The notes: generated by a model from the sequence alone, not told the origin. Counted from the stretch's first letter, positions 25,954-35,086 are shown. The stretch is DNA of 64,000 bases from an uncultured Mediterraneibacter sp. (GCA_944383695.1 CALWQP010000011.1:1-64000); one strand, 5' to 3'. A program made the numbers and translations.

Positions 25954-26850
25954 ATGAATGAGAATTTTAAATCCGGCTTTGTCACACTGGTCGGCAGGCC
26001 GAATGTAGGAAAATCTACATTAATGAATCACCTGATCGGGCAGAAGATCGCGATCACATCCAACAAACCGCAGACGACTCGCAACCGCATCCAGACAATC
26101 CTGACAACGGAAGAGGGGCAGATTGTATTTGTAGACACACCGGGCATCCATAAGGCAAAGAATAAGCTGGGGGAATACATGGTAAATATCGCGGAGCGCT
26201 CTTTAAACGAGGTGGACGTGGTGCTTTGGCTCGTGGAGCCGTCTACGTTCATCGGAGCAGGCGAGCGGCACATCATTGATCAGCTTAAAAAGGTGAGGAC
26301 GCCGGTCATCCTTGTCATCAACAAGATCGATATGGTGAAAAGAGAAGAACTGCTCCCAGCCATTGACATGTACCGGAAAGAATATGATTTCGCCGAGATC
26401 GTGCCCGTGTCTGCAAGGAGCGGTGACAACACAGACGAGCTGGTAAAAGTGATCATGAAATATCTTCCGTATGGTCCGCAGTTCTATGATGAGGATACTG
26501 TGACAGATCAGCCGGAGCGTCAGATCGTGGCGGAGCTGATCCGCGAGAAAGCGCTCCACTGCCTGAATGAAGAAATCCCTCATGGCATCGCGGTTGCCAT
26601 TGACCGGATGAAGATGGAGAAAAAGGTCATGCACATTGACGCGACCATTATCTGCGAGCGGGATTCCCACAAGGGCATCATCATTGGAAAGCAGGGCAGT
26701 ATGCTGAAGAAGATCGGCAGCACGGCGAGATATGAGATCGAGCGGCTGCTGGACTGCCGGGTGAACTTAAAGCTGTGGGTGAAGGTGCAGAAAAACTGGC
26801 GCGACAGCGATTACCTGATGAAGAACTTCGGTTATCGGGAAGATGAGTAA
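25954..26850 (+). CDS. era: GTPase Era, 16S rRNA/30S assembly factor
   Basis: The 298-residue protein has the P-loop GRPNVGKST, the switch run TSNKPQTTRNRI, DTPGIH, NKID and SARSG, then a KH RNA-binding domain (about residues 205-290, with GIIIGKQGSMLKKIGSTAR). Era binds the 3-prime end of 16S rRNA during 30S maturation. The ATG at 25954 is preferred over the GTG six bases earlier because AAAGGAG is then correctly placed. In many clostridia era is followed directly by a small gene and recO; here a reverse-strand cassette lies between. Confidence 0.96.
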   Translation: MNENFKSGFVTLVGRPNVGKSTLMNHLIGQKIAITSNKPQTTRNRIQTILTTEEGQIVFVDTPGIHKAKNKLGEYMVNIAERSLNEVDVVLWLVEPSTFIGAGERHIIDQLKKVRTPVILVINKIDMVKREELLPAIDMYRKEYDFAEIVPVSARSGDNTDELVKVIMKYLPYGPQFYDEDTVTDQPERQIVAELIREKALHCLNEEIPHGIAVAIDRMKMEKKVMHIDATIICERDSHKGIIIGKQGSMLKKIGSTARYEIERLLDCRVNLKLWVKVQKNWRDSDYLMKNFGYREDE

Positions 26851-26897
26851 AAGAGAGTGAAAAAAGATAGAAAGAAACGGATAATCGCCGGAAGAAT

Positions 26898-26948
26898 GCC
26901 GGCAGCAGGCGGTGTGACAGCGAGAGCCCATACCAGGATGCTGCCGGC
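26898..26948. terminator. Hairpin between convergent era and DUF2812 gene
   Basis: GCCGGCAGCA and TGCTGCCGGC are perfect 10-bp arms with a loop of about 31 bases; GTTTGATTTATTTT follows on the + strand. It could serve both directions. Confidence 0.55.
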
Positions 26949-26955
26949 GTTTGAT

Positions 26956-27624
26956 TTATTTTCCCCTGCGGGATAAAGTGTATGCTTTTGCGATGTAGTA
27001 AAGCAGAAGAACAGGTATCAGCAGTGCAAAAAGCAACATTAAAAGATGGAGTGCGCCGCTTCTAACCAGGGCGAACGGTGTCTCAAAAAGCAGTGCGGAC
27101 CAGAACTCGATCCCTTCCATCTCCCAAAGGCCGGGTGTTAAATACTGTGCTTTTATGTTGAACAGATCCTGAATGTGAAATGGATCTGCCAAAAAGTATG
27201 CACAGAAGCAGGGGAGTGTTATGAGGAAGGAGGTGAGAGCCATTTTCGCCTGCCTCATATAGCGGGCGGATTTTGAGGCATCATCGGAGAAAAGCTCTTC
27301 TGATGCGTTGGGACTGATCCGCTCAAAATAGTGGAAATCCTGATGCCAGTCCCCTTTGATATGTCTCCATCCTGCGTCCAGGAGAAAGGTAATATACTCC
27401 TGGAAATCTGCTTTTGTTTTGAAGCTGCGTGCATCACACCGAACAATAAACGCATCTTCATCAGGCTCAGTCTCTCCCGGTTTTAATGGGATATCAGTTT
27501 TTTTAGAAATGAATTCATATTTAAAAAAGCTGATTCGTTTCAACCTCCACCCATGTCGTATGTAGTTGTTGATCCAGTTCTCCTCTTTTTCAAGATCAAT
27601 AGGACAGATGTGATATTTGATCAT
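26956..27624 (-). CDS. DUF2812 domain membrane protein
   Basis: The 222-residue protein has an N-terminal soluble region (IEKEEN-like start MIKYHICPIDLEKEENWINN, about residues 1-110, with TFLLDAGWRHIKGDWHQDFHYF) typical of DUF2812, then two hydrophobic segments (about 135-155 and 190-215). DUF2812 genes regularly sit beside padR genes in Firmicutes, and here the padR gene is directly upstream. Regulation by, or a partnership with, that repressor is likely, but the protein's activity is unknown. The start at 27624 follows GAAGGAGAAGAGG; a longer frame from 27705 would not have this site. Confidence 0.82.
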   Translation of the reverse strand: MIKYHICPIDLEKEENWINNYIRHGWRLKRISFFKYEFISKKTDIPLKPGETEPDEDAFIVRCDARSFKTKADFQEYITFLLDAGWRHIKGDWHQDFHYFERISPNASEELFSDDASKSARYMRQAKMALTSFLITLPCFCAYFLADPFHIQDLFNIKAQYLTPGLWEMEGIEFWSALLFETPFALVRSGALHLLMLLFALLIPVLLLYYIAKAYTLSRRGK

Positions 27625-27733
27625 TGTTGCCTCTTCTCCTTCCTGTTCTTTCAATTGCTTATACTTGGATTTTGTGCCTGGGATGATGCTGTAAAGACAA
27701 AGCATTTATAAAACATCATGAAGATATCTTGTG

Positions 27734-28045
27734 TTACAGCTTCAGTCTGTCAGCAACGTCCACCAGGTATCTCAGCCGCTCTGCTTCTGAATGGAGGACC
27801 TCCCGGCCGAGAGGGGTTGTCTGGTACAGTTTACGTCTTTTGTCAGGACCGGGGACAGGAACGATAAGTCCCTGCGACTGGAGATTTTCAAGGGCTCCGT
27901 ACATCGTTCCGGCTGCGATCCGGACTCTTCCGGAACTGAGGGTTTCTACCTCCTGCATGACAAGGTAGCCGTGTCCCGGAGTCAGAAGTGCCGCCAATAT
28001 GTAAAATGTAGTTTCCGTAAGCGGCAGATATTTATTTCTGTTCAT
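27734..28045 (-). CDS. PadR-family transcriptional regulator
   Basis: The 103-residue protein is a small winged helix-turn-helix of the PadR family (LTETTFYILAALLTPGHGYLVMQEVE, then GTMYGALENLQSQGLIVP). It is short, with no large C-terminal dimerisation helix domain, like the PadR proteins paired with DUF2812. AAGAGGAG precedes the start codon. An AT-rich inverted repeat overlapping its promoter suggests autorepression. It is followed by the DUF2812 gene about 110 bases downstream on the same strand. Confidence 0.9.
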   Translation of the reverse strand: MNRNKYLPLTETTFYILAALLTPGHGYLVMQEVETLSSGRVRIAAGTMYGALENLQSQGLIVPVPGPDKRRKLYQTTPLGREVLHSEAERLRYLVDVADRLKL

Positions 28046-28096
28046 AGAAAATCAAACTCCTCTTATATGTGCCTTATAATTATCGGATAAAGCGAG

Positions 28097-28135
28097 ATAT
28101 ATAGTCATAATATACAGTTTAACTATATATTTCAA
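28097..28135 (-). promoter_or_regulatory. padR promoter and inverted-repeat operator
   Basis: On the reverse strand TTGAAA (28130-28135), 17 bp and TATTAT (28107-28112). Perfect 9-bp arms ATATATAGT (28097-28105) and ACTATATAT (28122-28130) bracket the -10 region, and a further ACTATATAA lies at 28135-28143. PadR autoregulation is inferred. Confidence 0.6.
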
Positions 28136-28358
28136 CTATATAATATCAACACACGGATGTCAAGCTTTTTAGCGGGAGGTGAGGAAAAATTAGGGAAGAT
28201 GTTGTGTGTCAAGGTGTTTTCGGGTAAAATAATATGGTATATTTTACGCGGTATAGTGCCCGGCGAATCGGAGAACCTAAGTTATATAACACCCTTCAAA
28301 ATATTACAGCCTTCAAAGAGACCGAAGAAGGTGGGATCACATAAGACGAGGTGAGCTG

Positions 28359-28541
28359 ATGCAGGACACATACTGGAAACAGTTTATGATGAGCGGGAAG
28401 ATAGACGACTATCTGAGCTATAAAAACAGCGGGACAGATGGGGCGGAAGAGGGACCGCGTCATAACAGAGATATGAAGGATATAACAGAAAAGCAGTCGC
28501 AGGGATCAAATAAGGCTCACAGCCAGATGGACAGGCAGTGA
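28359..28541 (+). CDS. Small YqzL-like protein upstream of recO
   Basis: This 60-residue protein starts MQDTYWKQFMMSGKIDDYLSYK, followed by a polar, probably disordered, tail. A short gene of this kind between era and recO is common in clostridia and resembles Bacillus YqzL in position and opening residues. AGACGAGGTGAGC is a good ribosome site. Its function is unknown. The 215 bases before it hold the leftward padR promoter and an open frame (28157-28354) that I do not accept as a gene. Confidence 0.6.
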   Translation: MQDTYWKQFMMSGKIDDYLSYKNSGTDGAEEGPRHNRDMKDITEKQSQGSNKAHSQMDRQ

Positions 28542-28571
28542 GGAAAGTGGAATGCGGCGGGAAGGAATAGT

Positions 28572-29312
28572 GTGAATCAGATCGTACTGACAGGCATGGT
28601 GCTCTCCACCATGCCGGTGGGGGAATATGACCGCCGGGTGGTCATATTGACAAAAGAACAGGGAAAGATATCAGCCTTTGCAAAAGGTTCCAGGCGTCCT
28701 AACAGTCCTCTGGTGGGCGCGGTGAATCCATTTTCTTTTGGAAAATTTACCATGTACGAGGGACGTTCATCTTACACCATCCAATCCGCCGACATTTCCA
28801 ATTATTTTGCGGAGCTCAGGGCGGATATGGTGGGAGCTTATTATGGATTTTATTTTCTCGAATTCGCGGATTATTATACGAAAGAATTTAATGATGAGCG
28901 GGAAATGTTAAAGCTTCTGTATCAGACGCTGCGTGCCCTGATCAATCCGCATATCCCCAATCAGCTCATCCGATACATATTTGAACTGAAAGCATTGACC
29001 ATCAACGGACAGGCGCCCCAGGTGTTCCAGTGCATCACCTGTGGGAATAAGGACAGACCTGCAGTTTTCAGCGCCGCAAAAGGCGGACTGGTCTGCAATG
29101 AATGTGACAGAGACGTGATCGACGGCGTTATACTGGATAACTCAACTTTATATAGCATGCAATATATAGAATCCAGCAGTATCGAAAAATTGTATACATT
29201 TACAGTGACGGATAAGGTGTTAGATGAGCTTGGAAAGATTACGGAACGGCTCATGGAAGTGTATGTTGGAAAGCGCTTTAAGTCACTGGAGATACTGGAG
29301 ACATTGCTGTAA
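28572..29312 (+). CDS. recO: DNA repair protein RecO
   Basis: The 246-residue protein has the N-terminal OB-fold (about residues 1-80, with GMVLSTMPVGEYDRRVVILTKEQGKISAFAKGSRRPNS) and a helical C-terminal domain with a zinc site CITC...CNEC (about residues 155-180). RecO helps RecR load RecA onto SSB-coated single-stranded DNA. The start is GTG at 28572, 30 bases after the small gene; GGGAAGGAA lies upstream. An expected member of the era-recO-glyQS neighbourhood. Confidence 0.95.
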   Translation: MNQIVLTGMVLSTMPVGEYDRRVVILTKEQGKISAFAKGSRRPNSPLVGAVNPFSFGKFTMYEGRSSYTIQSADISNYFAELRADMVGAYYGFYFLEFADYYTKEFNDEREMLKLLYQTLRALINPHIPNQLIRYIFELKALTINGQAPQVFQCITCGNKDRPAVFSAAKGGLVCNECDRDVIDGVILDNSTLYSMQYIESSSIEKLYTFTVTDKVLDELGKITERLMEVYVGKRFKSLEILETLL

Positions 29313-29401
29313 CAGACAAAATAATGTTCGGTGTTATTCTTTAGTAGGTTTTTTAAGGGATTTTTCTTTAAAGGATTTTTGCAGGGAAGAAAGGGAAGAA
29401 A

Positions 29402-30001
29402 ATGGAATTAAACTGTCAGACGGCTGAAGCAGAACTGGAACGCGCAGGAAAGTTAAATCCGGGGAAATGGGTAGAACACTCGCGTTTTGCAGCACTTGCG
29501 TGTAAAAATATAGCCTCCCGCTGTGATGACATGTCTGCGGAAAAAGCGTATTGCTTCGGACTGCTGCATGATATCGGGAGATATGCCGGAATTAGTTCGG
29601 AAAAGCATTTGATAGACGGCTACCGCTTCTGTATGGAACGCGGCTGGGAAAAGGCGGCGCAGATATGTATTTCCCACGCCTTTATGATACAGGACATAGA
29701 GACTTCTATCAGTACGTTTGATGTGTCTGAAGAAGATTACCGGTTCATGGACGAGTTTATTAAGAACGCTGTTTATGATGATTATGACAGGCTTGTACAG
29801 CTTTGCGATTCGCTGGCACTCCCAAGTGGTTTCTGCCTTCTGGAGAAACGGTTTGTAGATGTGGCGCTCCGTTATGGGACGCCGCCTGTTACGACGGCGC
29901 GCTGGAAAAAGATACTGGAAATAAAAGATGCATTTGAGAGAAAAACAGGCTGTCCGATCTACGAACTGCTCCCGGGAGTGGTGGAAAATACGTTTACATA
30001 A
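29402..30001 (+). CDS. HD-domain phosphohydrolase-like protein
   Basis: The 199-residue protein has an HD-type metal site: H in WVEHSRFAA, HD in FGLLHDIGRYAG, H in CISHAF and D in LVQLCDSLA. These positions match HD phosphohydrolases, which act on nucleotides or phosphoesters. It lacks the second half seen in YqeK or HDIG proteins, and the substrate cannot be stated. GGGAAGAAA precedes the ATG. It lies between recO and glyQS on the same strand. Confidence 0.8.
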   Translation: MELNCQTAEAELERAGKLNPGKWVEHSRFAALACKNIASRCDDMSAEKAYCFGLLHDIGRYAGISSEKHLIDGYRFCMERGWEKAAQICISHAFMIQDIETSISTFDVSEEDYRFMDEFIKNAVYDDYDRLVQLCDSLALPSGFCLLEKRFVDVALRYGTPPVTTARWKKILEIKDAFERKTGCPIYELLPGVVENTFT

Positions 30002-30155
30002 TATCACAGAAGGAAGAAAAACAGTGGTTTTTATATGGACGGCATGTTTGTGCGTTCAGGGAGAAGAGTGGCATCAGGGAGATGGGTGGTTTACAAAAAC
30101 GTCCATACCCATTATAATAAGTACCAATTGAAAAAAGAATGTGAGGAACATAACT

Positions 30156-31556
30156 ATGGTTGAAAAGACAATGGATAAAATTGTGGCGCTTGCAAAATCC
30201 CGGGGATTCGTATATCCGGGCTCCGAGATTTACGGCGGCCTTGCGAACACATGGGATTACGGAAATCTCGGCGTGGAGCTGAAAAACAATGTAAAGAAAG
30301 CATGGTGGAAAAAATTCGTGCAGGAAAATCCATACAACGTGGGAGTTGACTGTGCGATCCTGATGAACCCGCAGACATGGGTGGCGTCCGGACATTTGGG
30401 CGGATTCAGCGATCCGCTGATGGACTGTAAAGAATGCCATGAGCGTTTCCGCGCGGATAAGCTGATCGAAGATTACTGCGAGGAAAAGGGATTCGAGCTG
30501 GAGGGCTCTGTGGACGGCTGGTCACAGGAGCAGATGGCAGCGTTTATCGAAGAGCACCAGATACCGTGTCCGACCTGCGGCAAGCACAATTTCACGGATA
30601 TCCGTCAGTTCAACCTGATGTTCAAGACGTTCCAGGGTGTGACCGAGGATGCGAAGAATACCGTATACTTAAGACCGGAGACCGCCCAGGGAATCTTTGT
30701 GAACTTTAAGAATGTACAGCGTACTTCCAGAAAAAAGCTGCCCTTCGGCATCGCACAGATCGGAAAATCCTTCCGAAATGAGATCACGCCGGGCAACTTT
30801 ACATTTCGTACGAGAGAGTTTGAGCAGATGGAGCTGGAGTTCTTCTGCAAGCCGGACACGGACCTTGAGTGGTTTGACTATTGGAAGAGCTTCTGTCTGA
30901 ACTGGCTGTCATCTCTCGGACTGAAAGACGATGAGGTACGCTACCGTGACCATGACAAAGAAGAGCTGTCATTTTACAGTAAGGCGACCACGGATGTGGA
31001 ATTCCTTTTCCCATTCGGATGGGGCGAGCTGTGGGGCATCGCGGATCGTACAGACTATGACCTGACCCAGCATCAGGATGTATCCGGCCAGGATCTGACA
31101 TACTTTGATGATGAAGCGAAAGAAAAATATATCCCATATGTGATCGAGCCTTCCCTCGGAGCGGACCGTATGGTGCTGGCGTTCCTTTGCAGCGCATATG
31201 ATGAGGAAAATATCGGTACAGAAGAAAAACCGGATATGCGTACAGTACTTCATTTCCATCCGGCGTTGGCTCCGGTTAAGATCGGGGTGCTGCCGCTCTC
31301 CAAGAAACTGAATGAGGGTGCGGAGAAGATTTATACAGAGCTGTGCAAGTATTATAACTGCGAGTTCGATGACCGCGGCAATATCGGGAAGCGCTACCGC
31401 CGCCAGGACGAGATCGGGACTCCGTTTTGTGTGACGTATGATTTTGAGTCAGAAGAAGACGGAGCTGTTACTGTCCGTGACCGCGATACCATGGAACAGG
31501 AAAGGGTCAAGATTGAAGATCTGAAAGCATATTTCGAGAAAAAATTTGAATGGTAA
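30156..31556 (+). CDS. glyQS: Glycyl-tRNA synthetase, alpha-2 type
   Basis: The 466-residue class II enzyme attaches glycine to tRNA-Gly. It has [15 protein letters not shown] near the start, motif 2 [21 protein letters not shown], motif 3 near [14 protein letters not shown], and the C-terminal anticodon-binding domain beginning about residue 365. It is the single-chain type, not the two-gene alpha/beta type. The ATG at 30156 follows GTGAGGA; a GTG fifteen bases upstream is in frame. No T-box leader was found in the 154 bases upstream. Confidence 0.95.
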   Translation: MVEKTMDKIVALAKSRGFVYPGSEIYGGLANTWDYGNLGVELKNNVKKAWWKKFVQENPYNVGVDCAILMNPQTWVASGHLGGFSDPLMDCKECHERFRADKLIEDYCEEKGFELEGSVDGWSQEQMAAFIEEHQIPCPTCGKHNFTDIRQFNLMFKTFQGVTEDAKNTVYLRPETAQGIFVNFKNVQRTSRKKLPFGIAQIGKSFRNEITPGNFTFRTREFEQMELEFFCKPDTDLEWFDYWKSFCLNWLSSLGLKDDEVRYRDHDKEELSFYSKATTDVEFLFPFGWGELWGIADRTDYDLTQHQDVSGQDLTYFDDEAKEKYIPYVIEPSLGADRMVLAFLCSAYDEENIGTEEKPDMRTVLHFHPALAPVKIGVLPLSKKLNEGAEKIYTELCKYYNCEFDDRGNIGKRYRRQDEIGTPFCVTYDFESEEDGAVTVRDRDTMEQERVKIEDLKAYFEKKFEW

Positions 31557-31564
31557 TTCTATTC

Positions 31565-31599
31565 GGGGACGTAGTAAAATCCGAATTTACTACGTCCCC
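31565..31599. repeat. Left palindrome of the REP-type element
   Basis: A 14-bp perfect stem with a seven-base loop, GGGGACGTAGTAAA against TTTACTACGTCCCC. It begins eight bases after the glyQS stop and may also terminate that transcript. Confidence 0.8.
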
Positions 31600-31663
31600 A
31601 ATCAGAAATGAACGTGTCCCAAATTGAATTTTGCCCTGTCCCAACCATGAAAGGGGTGACAGG

Positions 31664-32431
31664 ATGCCGCGTACCGCGCGCCAAAGAAGCAGCACAGATT
31701 TATATCATGTGATAGCAAGAGGAATTAACAAAGAACCCATTTTTAAACAGAAAAGAGAGAAGAACACTTTCATAAGGCTTCTTCTGAAGCATCTTAAAGA
31801 TCTTGATATTGAAATATATGCGTACGTTATAATGTCTACGCATTTTCATATTCTGATTCGCGTTGATCTGAAACTCTTATCTAGTTATTTAGCCATTGTC
31901 TTGGCAGAATTTGCAGAATATTACAACTTTAAACACAATCGAAACGGTCATGTTTTTCAGGACAGATTTAAAAGCGAATGCGTGGAAACTCCGCAATATT
32001 TTTGGAATTGTGTCCGATATATTCATATGAATCCGGTTAATGCAAGTATTGTGCAGGCACCTTTGGATTACAATTTTTCGAGCCTCAAAGAATATGAAAA
32101 CGGAAAAAGTCGGATAATACATCCAAAAGCATTAAATTTTTACAAATCGGAATTCACAGATTTTAAAGAATTTCTTGATTTCCATACAAAAACACAAAGG
32201 CAGATATTTATAGATATACCAGAAGAAGTAGAAATACAGCTTATAAAAGCTGCATTAAACCTTCTGGCTCAAGAGGCGTATCTGCACGGAGTTGAAAGGC
32301 CGCGGGAAATCCTTGAAAGTATTGAAATGAGGCATCAGTATAAAGAAAAACTTCAAAAAGAATTGAAGATATCAAAAGCAAAATCTGAACGATTGTATCG
32401 GCATGTAAAAAGTAGTATAATTGGGAAATAG
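31664..32431 (+). CDS. REP-associated tyrosine transposase (Y1_Tnp, RAYT)
   Basis: The 255-residue protein begins MPRTARQRSSTDLYHVIARG, the usual opening of RAYT proteins, then carries the histidine pair in STHFHILIRV (about residue 62-65) that binds metal, and FKSECVETPQYFWNCVRYIHMNPV, with the catalytic tyrosine expected in YIHMNP. Its C-terminal half is helical. The start at 31664 follows AAAGGGGTGACAGG. It is AT-richer than its neighbours, as expected for a mobile gene. It lies between glyQS and the M18 aminopeptidase and appears intact. Confidence 0.9.
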   Translation: MPRTARQRSSTDLYHVIARGINKEPIFKQKREKNTFIRLLLKHLKDLDIEIYAYVIMSTHFHILIRVDLKLLSSYLAIVLAEFAEYYNFKHNRNGHVFQDRFKSECVETPQYFWNCVRYIHMNPVNASIVQAPLDYNFSSLKEYENGKSRIIHPKALNFYKSEFTDFKEFLDFHTKTQRQIFIDIPEEVEIQLIKAALNLLAQEAYLHGVERPREILESIEMRHQYKEKLQKELKISKAKSERLYRHVKSSIIGK

Positions 32432-32460
32432 CAGAAAAGGGACAGGGTAAAATTCAATTC

Positions 32461-32493
32461 GGGACGTAGTAAAATCTAATTTCACTACGTCCC
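32461..32493. repeat. Right palindrome of the REP-type element
   Basis: GGGACGTAGT pairs with ACTACGTCCC over 10 bp; an extra C in the right arm breaks the longer stem seen at the left end. Confidence 0.75.
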
Positions 32494-32532
32494 CAACAAA
32501 GAAGAAAGATCAGGAAAGGATAGTGATATTGA

Positions 32533-33921
32533 ATGAAACAGAATATTTGGACAACTTATAATGAAAATGAACTGAAGGAATTACAGGATATTACAGACAG
32601 ATACAAGTCCTGTCTTGATGCAGGCAAGACGGAGCGAGAGTGCGTGGAGCTGAGTATCCGCATGGCCCGGGAAGCGGGATACCGAAGCCTGAAAGACGTG
32701 ATGGAAGCAGGGAAATCCCTGAAAGCCGGCGACAAAGTCTACGCAGTAAACATGGACAAGATGGTGGTCCTTTTCCGTATCGGGGAGGAGCCGATTTCCG
32801 CCGGGATGAATATCCTGGGCGCCCATATTGATTCCCCTCGCATCGATGTGAAACAGAATCCGCTCTATGAAAGTGAAGGGTTCTCCTATCTTGACACGCA
32901 CTACTATGGTGGTATCAAGAAATACCAGTGGGTGGCGCAGCCTCTTTCCCTCCATGGGGTTATCGCCAAAAAGGATGGCGCTGTGGAGAAGGTAAATATC
33001 GGAGAGAACGACGGTGATCCGGTATTTGTGATCACAGACCTTCTGGTCCACCTTGCACAGGAACAGCTTGAGAAAAAGGCATCCAAGGTAATCGATGGGG
33101 AGAAGCTGGACCTTCTGATCGGCAACCGCCCGCTCGGCGAAGCGATAGGGGATAAAGAGCAGAAAGAAGCCGTCAAAGCAAATATCCTTCAGCTTTTAAA
33201 AGAGAAGTATGACATGGATGAGGATGATTTTGCTTCCGCGGAGCTGGAGATCGTTCCAGCCGGCAGGGCGAGGGACTGCGGACTTGACCGGAGCATGATC
33301 CTCTCCTATGGACAGGATGACCGTGTGTGCGCATTTACGTCCCTGTTTGCAATGCTGGATGTGACAGAGGCGAAGAAGACCGGATGCTGCCTCCTGGTTG
33401 ATAAGGAAGAGATCGGCAGCGTTGGCGCCACAGGGATGCACTCCAAGTTTTTTGAAAACACAGTCGCAGAGCTGGTGGCAATGACTGAGGGCGAGTCAGA
33501 ACTGAAGGTGAGAAGAGCCCTTATGAATTCCAGGATGCTCTCGTCAGATGTGAGTGCGGCATATGATCCTATGTTTGCGGAGGCATTTGAAAAACGCAGC
33601 TCTGCATTTCTGGCAGGCGGCGTCACGTTTAATAAATTTACCGGAAGCCGGGGGAAATCCGGTTCTAATGACGCCAATGCAGAATACATTGCAGCGCTGA
33701 GAAAAGCAATGGACGACGCAGGCGTTGCCTACCAGTTTGCGGAACTGGGGAGAGTAGACCTGGGCGGGGGCGGAACGATCGCTTACATTATGGCAAATTA
33801 TGGAATGGAAGTCATTGACAGCGGGGTTGCTGTCCTGAATATGCATGCCCCATATGAAGTGTCCAGCAAGGCGGATGTCTATGAAGCTGTGAAAGGCTAC
33901 CGCGCATTTCTTAAAATGTGA
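32533..33921 (+). CDS. M18 family aspartyl-type aminopeptidase
   Basis: The 462-residue zinc aminopeptidase has the M18 motifs: GAHIDSPR (about residue 95, carrying the first zinc histidine), YYGGIKKYQW, LVDKEEIGSVGATG (catalytic and zinc glutamates), and a C-terminal MHAPYEVSSKADVYEA with the last zinc histidine. It is cytosolic, with no signal peptide, and should remove acidic or other N-terminal residues from peptides. The ATG at 32533 follows AGGAAAGGATAG. The gene begins about 40 bases after the transposon end, so that insertion may have displaced its promoter. Confidence 0.93.
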   Translation: MKQNIWTTYNENELKELQDITDRYKSCLDAGKTERECVELSIRMAREAGYRSLKDVMEAGKSLKAGDKVYAVNMDKMVVLFRIGEEPISAGMNILGAHIDSPRIDVKQNPLYESEGFSYLDTHYYGGIKKYQWVAQPLSLHGVIAKKDGAVEKVNIGENDGDPVFVITDLLVHLAQEQLEKKASKVIDGEKLDLLIGNRPLGEAIGDKEQKEAVKANILQLLKEKYDMDEDDFASAELEIVPAGRARDCGLDRSMILSYGQDDRVCAFTSLFAMLDVTEAKKTGCCLLVDKEEIGSVGATGMHSKFFENTVAELVAMTEGESELKVRRALMNSRMLSSDVSAAYDPMFAEAFEKRSSAFLAGGVTFNKFTGSRGKSGSNDANAEYIAALRKAMDDAGVAYQFAELGRVDLGGGGTIAYIMANYGMEVIDSGVAVLNMHAPYEVSSKADVYEAVKGYRAFLKM

Positions 33922-34067
33922 TATGGCAGATGCAGTGCGGCCGGGGAATCACGGTCTCTTAAGAAGGCAGAGAGGAAAAATTCTGGAATAGATCGGAAAT
34001 AAAACAGTTGCGGTATACGGCGGCTCATGATAAGATAACGGTAAATTACCAAAGGGGGAACTACTTT

Positions 34068-34523
34068 ATGAAAAAACAGTTATGTGCACTTATGGTGGGC
34101 GCAGCTATGCTCGGACTGACAGCATGCGGCGGAGGAAAAGAGGTTCAGAATGCCGCGACTGCTACGCTGGAGCAGAACGGAGTGACGATGACGATGTCCT
34201 TTGATGCAAAAGGTGATGTAGTCACGAAGATTACTCAGGAATCTGTGATCGACCTGTCGGGATATACAGAAGAGCAGATTGATATGCTAAACAGCACTGT
34301 GGAAGCTGCGGAAGAGACATATGCTGATCTTGAGAATGTAGAGTACAGTTGTGAAGAGGAAGAGGGAAAGCTTGTGGAAAGAATCGTGATTCCGACGGAT
34401 GAAGACACTCTGCAGGCAGTGATCGAGCAGGGACTCCTGCCGATTGATAATGCAGACGCCAAACTGCTCTCACTGAAGGCGACAGTGGATAATCTTGAGA
34501 GTTCAGGATGGACGGTTGAGTAA
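34068..34523 (+). CDS. DUF1307 (YehR-like) lipoprotein
   Basis: The 151-residue protein has a lipoprotein signal (MKKQLCALMVGAAMLGLTAC, Cys 20 as the lipidation site) and then a DUF1307-type domain with threonine- and glutamate-rich strands (VTMTMSFDAKGDVVTKITQES). YehR-like lipoproteins are surface proteins of unknown function. The start at 34068 follows AAAGGGGGAAC; an upstream in-frame start would hide the signal peptide. It is monocistronic and followed by a terminator. Confidence 0.85.
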   Translation: MKKQLCALMVGAAMLGLTACGGGKEVQNAATATLEQNGVTMTMSFDAKGDVVTKITQESVIDLSGYTEEQIDMLNSTVEAAEETYADLENVEYSCEEEEGKLVERIVIPTDEDTLQAVIEQGLLPIDNADAKLLSLKATVDNLESSGWTVE

Positions 34524-34554
34524 ACAGATTCTCTGTTCTTATAAAAATGTACAA

Positions 34555-34595
34555 AAATTCCCTTGAATCCTTGTGTAAGATTCAGGGGGATTTTT
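34555..34595 (+). terminator. Rho-independent terminator
   Basis: AAAAATTCCCTTGAATC pairs with GATTCAGGGGGATTTTT; the last arm supplies the T-run. Confidence 0.85.
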
Positions 34596-34606
34596 GTGAG
34601 GGTAAG

Positions 34607-34634
34607 TTGACAAAAAAATCGAGATTATTATAAT
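34607..34634 (+). promoter_or_regulatory. Promoter of the Rrf2 regulator gene
   Basis: Perfect TTGACA (34607-34612) and TATAAT (34629-34634) with a 16-bp spacer. Confidence 0.8.
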
Positions 34635-34655
34635 TCTAACAAAGTAGGTGATGGT

Positions 34656-35051
34656 ATGTTGTTTACAAAAGAAAGCGATTATGCTATCCGTATTGTCAGG
34701 GCATTAAAAAGCGGAGAACAGCGAAATGTGCAGGAAATCTGCAATGCAGAGGAAATTCCGAACGCATTTTGCTACAAGATCATGAAGAAGCTGAACCGGG
34801 GCGGCCTCGTGGAGGCTGTCAGGGGAGCGAAAGGCGGTTTCCGTCTCACCAGGACCACCCGGGAGCTGACGTTATACGATGTGATCATGGCGGTTGAGCC
34901 GGATTTTTCTGTGATCCAATGTATTCATCATTTCTGCAATCAGAACAGCGAGGAAAACCCCTGCAAAGTGCATCGTGAACTTCTCGGGATACAGCATACA
35001 GTGGAAGAACTTCTGCAGAAAAAAACGCTTTATGATATTTTAGAGGGATAA
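34656..35051 (+). CDS. Rrf2-family transcriptional regulator
   Basis: The 131-residue protein has the Rrf2 winged helix (MLFTKESDYAIRIVRALKSG, then AEEIPNAFCYKIMKKLNRGGLVEAVRGAKGGF). Three cysteines in IQCIHHFCNQNSEENPCKVH (about residues 89-106) sit where IscR and NsrR hold an iron-sulfur cluster, so an Fe-S sensor is likely. It precedes the CO dehydrogenase operon by 199 bases on the same strand, and an IscR-like half-site lies between. Control of cooS in response to iron-sulfur status, redox or CO is inferred. Confidence 0.88.
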   Translation: MLFTKESDYAIRIVRALKSGEQRNVQEICNAEEIPNAFCYKIMKKLNRGGLVEAVRGAKGGFRLTRTTRELTLYDVIMAVEPDFSVIQCIHHFCNQNSEENPCKVHRELLGIQHTVEELLQKKTLYDILEG

Positions 35052-35086
35052 AACGCCAGATTACGAAACGGTGTTTTTATACCCTA

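Larger units (their letters stand above)
31565..32495 (+). mobile_element. REP-type transposon: tyrosine transposase between palindromic ends
   Basis: The element contains one Y1 transposase gene with a palindrome at each end. Left: GGGGACGTAGTAAA (31565-31578) and TTTACTACGTCCCC (31586-31599). Right: GGGACGTAGT (32461-32470) and ACTACGTCCC (32484-32493), with an extra C in its right arm. Inside these lie longer inverted repeats, 31618-31642 and 32439-32463, matching at 23 of 25 positions. This layout is typical of REP-associated tyrosine transposases, which cut single-stranded DNA at hairpins. The exact ends and target site are inferred. Confidence 0.75.

Noticed and set aside
28157..28354. 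65-codon open frame between padR and the small gene before recO
   Set aside because: No convincing ribosome site or family pattern; it lies in promoter-like AT-rich DNA.
30002..30155. Leader of glyQS examined for a T-box
   Set aside because: No T-box sequence or antiterminator/terminator pair is visible, and the interval is short.
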